Source: CAMLQK01 sp964654135 (GTDB lineage: Bacteria; Patescibacteriota; Saccharimonadia; Saccharimonadales; UBA4665). From it: a stretch of DNA of 9,693 nucleotides. The DNA lies in the NCBI GenBank assembly GCA_964654135.1, contig CAZZHV010000041.1, forward strand, positions 1 to 9,693, written 5' to 3'. Positions 1 to 5,072 of the stretch are shown here, in pieces. Made by a program: the position numbers and the translations under genes. Every line of letters starts with the position of its first letter. Position 1 is the first letter of the stretch. The notes beneath the pieces are model-generated. The model saw nothing but the letters and a program-made list of their open reading frames with translations, made no database searches and had not been told where the DNA came from.

Positions 1-702
1 ACCGAGCTCACCGCGTTCTTTAGGCCCTCCGATCCAAAAATCAATCGTAGATCCTAGCCGGCTACCTAAGGTTGAACCGTCATGAATAACGTTCTCAGTC
101 GGTGCAATATATGCCATACCGGGCTTAAGTAGCAGCCAAAGGCAGTGTAACGGCGGGACTTCACCAGCAAGCGAGAGGGACGCATACTCCCTGATATCCC
201 CTGTATTGGGTGCATGCCCTGGCGGTAAAGCCATGCATTCGGCAATGTCAAAGACGTTGACAGAGCCAAGTAGTAAAAATCGTGCTCCGGGACCTCTATT
301 AAAGCCAATACGACGCTCGCTTTGCATACGTGTGCTAATCGGTCGGTTTTCTTTGCTGTCAATATGTAAGCCCGGCCGCAGATTACGGTTCTCGGCGTTG
401 CACGTCGTAGTAGGCTGGTTCGGCTCACAAATAGTTGGTGCAAGTCGTTGCGTTTTTTGTGCAATGTGCTCTAGGAGTTGAGCTGTTGGCCGCACTAATT
501 CAATTAAGCCGCTCGTTGGCGTGCTGTCTGTCGCAAGAAATGGTTTTAGCTCTTGCTGTGTTGGCCTATGCAATTGCGTATAGGGGATAATAGCCGATGA
601 TTCATAGTCGACGGCGTGTGTAAGAGCTATTTCCGAAATAAGCGTTTGGACCTGTACGGTCTCAATGGAATCGTATGTAAGACCTGTGTATTCTGAATTC
701 AT
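1..702 (-). CDS. Fe(II)/2-oxoglutarate oxygenase-like protein, C-terminus outside window
   Basis: An open frame runs from the ATG at 702 through the left edge without a stop (234 codons visible), so the gene is partial. The C-terminal half resembles a double-stranded beta-helix oxygenase: GLHIDS gives an HxD pair (H113, D115), and APTENVIHDGS supplies a distal His (H207) followed by Arg 215, the order expected for a 2-His-1-carboxylate iron site with a 2-oxoglutarate-binding Arg. The N-terminal ~105 residues are polar and unassigned. No signal peptide or membrane segment is seen. It lies downstream of the precursor-like peptide on the same strand, separated by a terminator-like hairpin whose U-tract abuts the start codon. 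No Shine-Dalgarno site is visible, so expression may depend on read-through. I infer a second modification enzyme, perhaps a hydroxylase acting on the crosslinked peptide. A non-oxygenase cupin-like fold is possible. The coding call is firm and the function is tentative. Confidence 0.72.
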   Translation of the reverse strand, partial: MNSEYTGLTYDSIETVQVQTLISEIALTHAVDYESSAIIPYTQLHRPTQQELKPFLATDSTPTSGLIELVRPTAQLLEHIAQKTQRLAPTICEPNQPTTTCNAENRNLRPGLHIDSKENRPISTRMQSERRIGFNRGPGARFLLLGSVNVFDIAECMALPPGHAPNTGDIREYASLSLAGEVPPLHCLWLLLKPGMAYIAPTENVIHDGSTLGSRLGSTIDFWIGGPKERGELG

Positions 703-739
703 AATAAAAAGAAACGTGGCATACCGAAATACGCCACGT
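703..739 (-). terminator. Terminator-like hairpin between precursor peptide and oxygenase-like gene
   Basis: Read on the - strand, arms of ten bases (739-730 and 723-714) pair around a six-base TTTCGG loop, followed by TTCTTTTTATT up to the ATG at 702. One pair is G-U in the - strand RNA but A-C in the + strand RNA, so the hairpin is better formed in the - transcript. It begins about 22 nt after the peptide stop codon. Partial termination here would yield much more peptide mRNA than enzyme mRNA, an arrangement often seen in RiPP clusters. Confidence 0.72.
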
Positions 740-761
740 AATGACTACTCGTTTTAGTAAG

Positions 762-1007
762 TTATAGCTGAGGAACGAAGCTCTGGAACGCAGCTTGCAG
801 CTGGCTCTGGCGACTATTGAATGCTGCCGTAGGCGCATTATCACCTTGTGGTGGCACTAAATTGCCAACAACTGAGCCAAGGTCGACATCCACTAGAGGT
901 TCTAGGACCATGTCGCCGACTGATAGTGCGAGTAAGGCCTCTTCTTCAGCGCTGTCAGTAAAACTAAATATATCGACTTGTTCGCCTTGCAACGTATTAA
1001 AAGACAT
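762..1007 (-). CDS. Putative RiPP precursor peptide with C-terminal FxS repeats (FxsA-like)
   Basis: An 81-residue peptide, divergent from the FxsB-like radical SAM gene. The preferred start is the ATG at 1007, preceded by AAAGGGAG with about eight bases spacing. The GTG at 1016 overlaps that Shine-Dalgarno site and is unlikely. Residues 1-60 form an acidic, leader-like region (EEE at 21-23, many D/E/L/V, a PP at 52-53). The C-terminal 21 residues lack acidic residues and carry a tandem motif of period eleven: AAFNS at 61-65 and AAFQS at 72-76, ending SFVPQL. F-x-S is the three-residue motif in which FxsB-type enzymes join the Phe ring to the Ser side-chain carbon. The peptide has no Trp, Tyr or Cys, so Phe is its only aromatic. 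Classic FxsA peptides end FxSxx, whereas here five residues follow the last FxS, so this is a variant. The precursor role is inferred from sequence and context. A small accessory protein is the alternative. Confidence 0.78.
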   Translation of the reverse strand: MSFNTLQGEQVDIFSFTDSAEEEALLALSVGDMVLEPLVDVDLGSVVGNLVPPQGDNAPTAAFNSRQSQLQAAFQSFVPQL

Positions 1008-1010
1008 GTA

Positions 1011-1020
1011 GCCCACTCCC
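1011..1020 (-). promoter_or_regulatory. Shine-Dalgarno site deciding the ATG start of the precursor
   Basis: On the - strand AAAGGGAGTGGGCTAC precedes the ATG at 1007. The GGGAG core sits about eight bases upstream, which favours ATG over the in-frame GTG at 1016. Confidence 0.6.
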
Positions 1021-1035
1021 TTTGTTACTTTTACG

Positions 1036-1064
1036 CGTATAGCATAAGCAGCATGCTATATAGT
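1036..1064. promoter_or_regulatory. Divergent promoter region with an inverted repeat (candidate operator)
   Basis: TATAGCAT (1038-1045) and ATGCTATA (1053-1060) form a perfect 8-bp inverted repeat around a 7-bp spacer. Each arm contains TGCTATA in the direction of its own gene, so the arms double as extended -10-like elements: TGCTATAC for the peptide (- strand) and TGCTATATAGT for the radical SAM gene (+ strand). The - strand start would fall near 1029, giving a ~22-nt leader with a Shine-Dalgarno site. The + strand start would fall at about 1069-1071, almost on the ATG. No convincing -35 is seen for either direction. A dimeric regulator bound to the palindrome would silence both genes at once; this is inference. 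Confidence 0.5.
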
Positions 1065-1070
1065 TATTGT

Positions 1071-2423
1071 ATGACAGAATCCTCTCTCGACAAGCAGTTT
1101 TTTCCAGAAGATGAACCACCGATGTTGCCGCAGGTAAACGAAGCAATCCTCAAGGTCCATAGCCGATGTAACCTTGATTGCGACTATTGTTATGTCTATA
1201 ACCTTGGCGACGACAGCTGGCGTGACCAGCCAAAGATTATGTCCGACGAGACGGTAGACACATTTGGTGAGCGCCTTGCGGAATATCTTCACGAGACTAA
1301 TCCGCTTAGTTTTCAGGTTACATTTCACGGCGGCGAACCTCTGTTGGCTTCGCCTGATTTCTACGCACGTACCGTTAGCAATTTGCGTCAAGCTGTAGGA
1401 CCAAAGACCGTGCTCCAGTTTGCGATGCAGACCAATGGTACGCTGCTAACAGATGAATATTTGAAAGTTTTTCGCAAGCATAGGGTTGGTCTTGGCGTCA
1501 GTCTTGATGGCCCGCCCGAGGCAAATAAACATCGGCTCAATCATGCCGGCAAGGAAACGCACGATGAGACGGTTGCTGGCATCCGACGCATGACGGATGA
1601 TGTGCGGTACAGCCACTTGTTCCATGGGATCTTGAGCGTCATTGACATCAATACCGACCCTCAGGAAGTGTACTACTATCTCAAGGGTCTAAGCCCACCG
1701 GCAATTGATTTCTTATTACCGCACGGTAATTGGCAGGATCCTCCTCAAGGACTTGATTCTTTGGAGGGCAGGGCCCATCGTCCGTATGCAGAATGGATGA
1801 AGGCCGTTTTCAGCGAGTGGTTTCCCCAAATGACACTGCCGCTTCGTATCCGAACGTTTGATTCAATAATTCATCTACTCAGCAATGGCCGCAGCAATGT
1901 GGAGAGTATTGGCGGAGAGGGCGGACCGGGTCTCGTAGTTGTCGAAACCGACGGCTCATACGAGCTTGTGGACACGCTCAAATCGACGCCTGGTCGTGTT
2001 TCCAAAATTGGCAAAAATGTACGCCAGCACAGCATACAAGAGGCTAGCGCGTATATGGCAAAACGCGCTAAGCAGCTTGGCACGACAGTGCTTGCTGATG
2101 AATGCCAAGCGTGTCCGATCAAAAAGAGATGCGGAGGCGGTTATGCTCCGCATCGTTACAGCAAAGAAAAAGGATTTAATAATCGCTCAGTCTTCTGTTT
2201 TGATCTCGCCGATATGATCACGTCAATTCATGGGGCATTGATGCAACATACGATTACGCATCAGATTATGACTAGCCATGAAGGCGTTGCTACATACCCA
2301 GGGTATCCGGACTTTACCTATGGTCTGCTTGAAGAAGAGAGGCAAGTTGCGCAACTACGAAAAGTACTCGCAGATGAAGCAGGCCTAACAGGTATTACGC
2401 CTATCCCGCCACAACTGTCCTAG
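1071..2423 (+). CDS. FxsB-like radical SAM/SPASM peptide maturase (cyclophane-forming type)
   Basis: A 450-residue enzyme expected to use a radical from S-adenosylmethionine to crosslink residues of the neighbouring precursor. The start at 1071 places the radical SAM cluster motif CNLDCDYC at residues 33-40 (C33, C37, C40), as usual for the family. The frame is open further upstream to 978, but that would run through the promoter region and into the peptide gene. HGGEPLL lies at 86-92, TNGTLL at 121-126 and SLDGPPE at 144-150. The C-terminal auxiliary-cluster region has C345, C348, C354 and C376 in the pattern CxxCPxxxxCGGG..HRY..GFNNxSVFC, which I recognise as characteristic of the FxsB family, whose members form Phe-to-Ser three-residue cyclophanes. 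About 75 residues follow the last Cys, of unknown role. No Shine-Dalgarno site is visible and the transcript may be leaderless. The stop overlaps the convergent gene by 23 bp. The family assignment is strong and the substrate pairing is inferred. Confidence 0.93.
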   Translation: MTESSLDKQFFPEDEPPMLPQVNEAILKVHSRCNLDCDYCYVYNLGDDSWRDQPKIMSDETVDTFGERLAEYLHETNPLSFQVTFHGGEPLLASPDFYARTVSNLRQAVGPKTVLQFAMQTNGTLLTDEYLKVFRKHRVGLGVSLDGPPEANKHRLNHAGKETHDETVAGIRRMTDDVRYSHLFHGILSVIDINTDPQEVYYYLKGLSPPAIDFLLPHGNWQDPPQGLDSLEGRAHRPYAEWMKAVFSEWFPQMTLPLRIRTFDSIIHLLSNGRSNVESIGGEGGPGLVVVETDGSYELVDTLKSTPGRVSKIGKNVRQHSIQEASAYMAKRAKQLGTTVLADECQACPIKKRCGGGYAPHRYSKEKGFNNRSVFCFDLADMITSIHGALMQHTITHQIMTSHEGVATYPGYPDFTYGLLEEERQVAQLRKVLADEAGLTGITPIPPQLS

Positions 2424-3096
2424 ACATGGAAGTGTAGTCAGTCTCTAAGGTGTCCGAGGGAAGATCAATGTCTCCACTGAGCGGGATACGAAGACGAGTG
2501 CGGTGGACTCGATCGCTTATATATTGGCCGATCTCATGGTCAACTCGGCTAAATGAGTCGTCGCCTTCAATGCATTCAATATAGCCGGTAAGCGGTGTGG
2601 TGATGCAGGCGTTTACAAGCTCCGAACGAGCATGTGGCCGAACATGAGCCTCTTCAAAATCATAAAGCGGTTGGCTGAAGCTTTTGTGAATATCTAAGCC
2701 CCAGCCATAGTTACTGGTCTCTAGACCAGTAATCGGCTTACATCGATTGTTTCGCTGTCTAACGTCGTTAATATCTCCAAAAAGCCCGCACATAAGTGCA
2801 ATGTCGGCATTAGTACCAGCGCGTACCGCTTTCTTGCCATCCTCGACATATTGCTTATTCTCTCGAACATTGAGGTCGTAATAGCGATGCACGCGTGCCG
2901 TAACCGGGTAATGACGTTGCTTTGCAACGGTAGTGCCTATCAAGAGATATCCGGCAGCAACTGCTAACCGAGCGACCGAGCGCGCGCTTTCTTCACCATG
3001 CTCAACTCGTACGATAGCCTCTTTAAGCCAGGCTGTATCCTCAGGATATATCTTAATGTTACGGGAATAAGTATGCCGAGCGAGTAACATTTCCAT
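2401..3096 (-). CDS. Hypothetical protein, 231 residues
   Basis: I do not recognise this protein. It reads as a soluble, mixed-charge protein without signal peptide or membrane segments. Residues 20-60 look helical with an Ala-rich stretch (ARLAVAAGYLL). The middle is rich in Arg, Asn and Tyr, and an aromatic/His-rich segment lies around 129-156 (YGWGLDIHKS, then EEAHVRPH). Four cysteines (103, 119, 164, 175) are scattered and form no known metal motif. The start at 3096 is supported by a promoter whose -10 (TAGAAT) ends six bases before the ATG, implying a leaderless mRNA. A second ATG is two codons downstream. It converges with the radical SAM gene and overlaps its last 23 bp. Its position beside the RiPP locus allows a linked role such as processing, immunity or regulation, but nothing in the sequence shows that. 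Confidence 0.75.
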   Translation of the reverse strand: MEMLLARHTYSRNIKIYPEDTAWLKEAIVRVEHGEESARSVARLAVAAGYLLIGTTVAKQRHYPVTARVHRYYDLNVRENKQYVEDGKKAVRAGTNADIALMCGLFGDINDVRQRNNRCKPITGLETSNYGWGLDIHKSFSQPLYDFEEAHVRPHARSELVNACITTPLTGYIECIEGDDSFSRVDHEIGQYISDRVHRTRLRIPLSGDIDLPSDTLETDYTSMSRTVVAG

Positions 3097-3131
3097 AACC
3101 GTATTCTAAGATGACGGCTCAATATACGCAA
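3097..3131 (-). promoter_or_regulatory. Promoter of the 231-residue hypothetical gene, leaderless
   Basis: On the - strand TTGCGT (3131-3126) lies 17 bp before TAGAAT (3108-3103), and six bases follow to the ATG at 3096. The expected start of transcription is therefore the A of the start codon. The -35 is weak (three of six); the -10 matches five of six. Confidence 0.55.
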
Positions 3132-3140
3132 AGCAACACT

Positions 3141-3149
3141 TGTGGATAA
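3141..3149 (-). promoter_or_regulatory. Perfect DnaA-box match
   Basis: TGTGGATAA is the reverse complement of the consensus TTATCCACA. It stands alone in an AT-rich intergenic stretch; no second good match is seen nearby and no dnaA or dnaN gene is in the window. It may be a regulatory DnaA site or chance. Confidence 0.3.
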
Positions 3150-3184
3150 GTCTAAAAGTATATCAAAAAGTGTGTTGCATGTGG

Positions 3185-3249
3185 AAGCATAAGAACGTTA
3201 CTATTAAGGTAAGTGAAAGACTAGCACTACATTGACAAAAGCATAAGAA
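3185..3249 (+). repeat. 11-bp direct repeat AAGCATAAGAA, two copies 54 bp apart
   Basis: Copies lie at 3185-3195 and 3239-3249. The second copy falls inside the spacer of the perfect promoter at 3232-3260. The first falls inside the spacer of a weaker promoter-like pair (TTGCAT at 3175-3180, TACTAT at 3199-3204, 18-bp spacer). AGCATAAG also occurs at 1041-1048 before the radical SAM gene. It could be a protein-binding site overlapping promoters, or the trace of a promoter duplication. Confidence 0.5.
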
Positions 3250-3260
3250 TTATGTATAAT
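3232..3260 (+). promoter_or_regulatory. Perfect consensus promoter for the 31-codon ORF
   Basis: TTGACA (3232-3237), a 17-bp spacer and TATAAT (3255-3260) match the housekeeping-sigma consensus at all twelve positions. Transcription should begin near 3267. No large gene follows, so the strong signal serves the short ORF or the RNA itself. Confidence 0.88.
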
Positions 3261-3332
3261 TATGGGTGTTAGTGATCACAAACAAAAACCATCAAAAAAC
3301 CAAACAAAAACTCATAAACAAAGGGCACCATT

Positions 3333-3428
3333 ATGACAGTAAAGACGAAAAGCGGACTAGATTTCGAATTTTCGGCAACTACAAATCAAGACATCTTGAA
3401 GCTTGACAGTATCTTGCGAAAGAGCTGA
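3333..3428 (+). CDS. Small ORF, 31-residue peptide of unknown function
   Basis: The peptide begins MTVKTKSGLDFEFSATT and ends LDSILRKS. AAGGG lies about eight bases before the ATG, giving a clear Shine-Dalgarno site, and the whole unit from perfect promoter to terminator contains no other translatable frame of note. The peptide is soluble, has both acidic and basic residues, no Cys or Trp, no membrane segment and no Gly-Gly or signal-type cleavage site. It has no FxS motif, so it is not an obvious second substrate for the radical SAM enzyme. I do not recognise the family. The RNA might be the functional product instead, but the ribosome site and long A/C leader favour translation. Confidence 0.6.
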   Translation: MTVKTKSGLDFEFSATTNQDILKLDSILRKS

Positions 3429-3461
3429 TTCAAACCTCTAGATATACACTCATTGTAAGGG

Positions 3462-3505
3462 CAAAAAAAGGACCCGGGGCAACTATTCGACCCGGGTCTT
3501 TTTTA
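3462..3505. terminator. Bidirectional rho-independent terminator
   Basis: GACCCGGG (3471-3478) pairs perfectly with CCCGGGTC (3491-3498) across a 12-base loop. On the right lie TTTTTT (3499-3504), and on the left AAAAAAA (3463-3469), which gives a U-tract for the - strand. It ends the small + strand unit about 40 nt after its stop codon and the - strand five-gene operon about 30 nt after the ATPase stop. Confidence 0.93.
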
Positions 3506-3535
3506 TATGTTTGAGGGGAGTGTAGGGAAGCGGTT

Positions 3536-4270
3536 TTACGCGACTTTCTTGTACTCTTTAATTGCCTGCTTGATCGGTGCGTCACACACAAGCTGGCCGT
3601 TTTTGAGCACGAGCCCGCGTTCACAAAACTTCTCAGCAGAATCGAGTGAATGCGTTACCAGCAATACAGTAACGTGGTCCTTCTTGCGAATTTGCTCAAT
3701 CTTTTGACGACATTTTTCTTGGAACTTCATGTCACCAACGCTCAATGCCTCATCGATAACTAAGATGTCGGGGTTAATGTTAGCGTTGATTGCGAAACCA
3801 AGACGAGCCTTCATACCGCTCGAGTAGGTACGAACTGGTTGGTCGATGTATTCCTCAAGCTCCGCAAAATTAATGATAGTCTGCTCAAGCAACACAACTT
3901 GCTTTTTGGCAAGACCCATCAGGCTACCCTTGAGGTGGATATTCTCACGACCAGTACAGTCAAGCTCAAAGCCCGCAGTGAGTTCTAATAAAGCGCTCAC
4001 GCGTCCGTTGACGATAATCTCACCGCTCGTTTGAAAGGCAACACCAGTGATCAGTTTGAGCATAGTTGATTTACCTGCGCCGTTACGGCCCAAGATTGCA
4101 ACTGACTCACCTTGTTCAATGACAAAGCTAATGTCATCGTTGGCGAGCTTTTTGCGTGGCTTGATAAAGCTAAAGAGCAAACCAAGCATACGACGCAAAT
4201 CAGACGGGTAAAGCTTGTAAATCTTTGTTACGTTTTTGAACTCGATTGCCATAGGTTTTTTGTCTATCAT
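3536..4270 (-). CDS. tagH: TagH-like ABC transporter ATPase for teichoic-acid-type polymer export
   Basis: This 244-residue ATPase should power export of an undecaprenyl-linked polymer through the permease encoded just upstream. Walker A is GRNGAGKST at 61-69, the signature is SSGMK at 150-154 within YSSGMKARLGF, Walker B is ILVIDE at 169-174, the D-loop SVGD is at 177-180 and the switch His is at 207. The TGRENIHLKG stretch near 106 and INPDILVIDEALSVGD are typical of the TagH/Wzt polysaccharide-export family. It lacks the long C-terminal extension of Bacillus TagH and the carbohydrate-binding domain of longer Wzt proteins. The start at 4270 overlaps the permease stop as ATGA, indicating translational coupling. 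MAIEF at residue 7 is an alternative start. Last gene of the operon, followed by the bidirectional terminator. Confidence 0.95.
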   Translation of the reverse strand: MIDKKPMAIEFKNVTKIYKLYPSDLRRMLGLLFSFIKPRKKLANDDISFVIEQGESVAILGRNGAGKSTMLKLITGVAFQTSGEIIVNGRVSALLELTAGFELDCTGRENIHLKGSLMGLAKKQVVLLEQTIINFAELEEYIDQPVRTYSSGMKARLGFAINANINPDILVIDEALSVGDMKFQEKCRQKIEQIRKKDHVTVLLVTHSLDSAEKFCERGLVLKNGQLVCDAPIKQAIKEYKKVA

Positions 4271-5058
4271 AGTAGGTCCGCCAATTCTTTGCGTGAACGC
4301 TTATATGTTATAACTGCCAAAATACAGAGGAGGGCGAATTCGCCAAGGAAAATGTACAGCTGCTTAGGCTCTTGCCAGAACCACTTGTCGTAAAGGATAG
4401 CGTTGCGATAACCTTCCACGAAGAAAGTAACCGGGTTGAACATGAGCGCACTTTTAACCCATTCAATGGACATAAAGTGAACATTCCAGAGCACACCCGA
4501 AACCCAGAAAAGGATACGGACAATCGCTTTGACTGCGTTCTCGAAGTCTTTACTAATTACTGCGAGTGGTGCCGCAAACAGGGACCATGCAGTAAAGAAA
4601 AGGAACATAAAGAACAAATAGAGCGGCAACTGTATCCAGCCCATACTAAAGCCTTCGCCCCAGAATCCGATATAGATAAGCACAGCGCTCATTAGGAAAA
4701 GGTGGACGTAGATGCGTGAAATACTCACGAACGTCGGAATGACTGAAACGGGAAATTTCATCTTGGTAACGAGATATTTATAGGCACGGATCGATGATGT
4801 GCCGCGGTTAAGCAAGTCGGACATAAACAACCAGGTAATGAGCCCAACCATGAGCCATGAAAGGTGTGAAACGTGGCCAGGCATGCTGTCGGCACGCAAA
4901 CCGGCATGCAGTACGAACCAGTAAACAAACAGCAGGAGTGACGGCTGGATGAAGGTCCAGAGCCAACCAAGTACTGAACCGTGGTGGGCTTTTTTGAGTT
5001 CCAGCTTAGACAGGGTAATGAGCTGGCGGCGGTATTCGCGATGTTCTTGTAAAATCAT
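4267..5058 (-). CDS. tagG: TagG-like ABC-2 permease for surface polymer export
   Basis: A 263-residue integral membrane protein of the ABC-2 polysaccharide/teichoic acid export family. The amphipathic N-terminus (1-28) contains SKLELKKAHHGSVLG, resembling the conserved entry motif of this family. About six membrane segments follow, near 30-52, 63-82, 104-132, 142-168, 176-196 and 232-252. NPVTFFVEGYRNAILY near 208-223 is the usual C-terminal family motif. AAAGGA lies eight bases before the ATG. It starts 14 bp after the cytidylyltransferase-fusion gene and overlaps the ATPase start by 4 bp. With that ATPase it would flip the lipid-linked polymer across the membrane. Wzm-type O-antigen permease is the alternative reading; the glycerophosphotransferase neighbours favour a teichoic-acid-like substrate. 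Confidence 0.93.
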   Translation of the reverse strand: MILQEHREYRRQLITLSKLELKKAHHGSVLGWLWTFIQPSLLLFVYWFVLHAGLRADSMPGHVSHLSWLMVGLITWLFMSDLLNRGTSSIRAYKYLVTKMKFPVSVIPTFVSISRIYVHLFLMSAVLIYIGFWGEGFSMGWIQLPLYLFFMFLFFTAWSLFAAPLAVISKDFENAVKAIVRILFWVSGVLWNVHFMSIEWVKSALMFNPVTFFVEGYRNAILYDKWFWQEPKQLYIFLGEFALLCILAVITYKRSRKELADLL

Positions 5059-5072
5059 ATACTCATTCCTTT

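Larger units (their letters stand above)
3267..3505 (+). other. Predicted ~235-nt stand-alone transcript (microprotein mRNA or small RNA)
   Basis: The unit is bounded by the perfect promoter and the rho-independent terminator. Its leader (3267-3332) is almost free of G after 3275 and rich in A and C, with the 10-mer AAACAAAAAC repeated at 3280 and 3302. Such a leader should be unstructured and well translated. The leader holds no gene that I can support. Confidence 0.6.

Noticed and set aside
66..481. Two open frames of 132 codons (- strand, 464-66) and 91 codons (+ strand, 206-481)
   Set aside because: Both lie inside the longer open frame 702-1, which has HxD...H features and a coherent start; the shorter frames are shadows with no ribosome site.
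817..1011. 64-codon + strand frame opposite the precursor gene
   Set aside because: It is an antisense shadow without a ribosome site or promoter; the - strand frame has both a Shine-Dalgarno site and meaningful FxS motifs.
978..1070. N-terminal extension of the radical SAM protein by 31 codons to the ATG at 978
   Set aside because: It would overlap the precursor gene and run through the promoter palindrome; its sequence is unlike the family, and the start at 1071 fits the usual position of the Cys motif.
3262..3336. 24-codon frame beginning MGVSDHKQKP and ending on ATGA with the 31-codon ORF
   Set aside because: Its ATG lies only two bases after the -10, upstream of the expected transcription start, so the RNA would not contain it.
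3471..3498. Palindrome as a restriction or recombination site
   Set aside because: The paired arms flanked by A7 and T6 are fully explained by a bidirectional terminator.
4372..4695. 107-codon + strand frame opposite the permease gene
   Set aside because: The - strand frame has membrane segments and TagG motifs and is part of a coupled operon; the + frame is a shadow.
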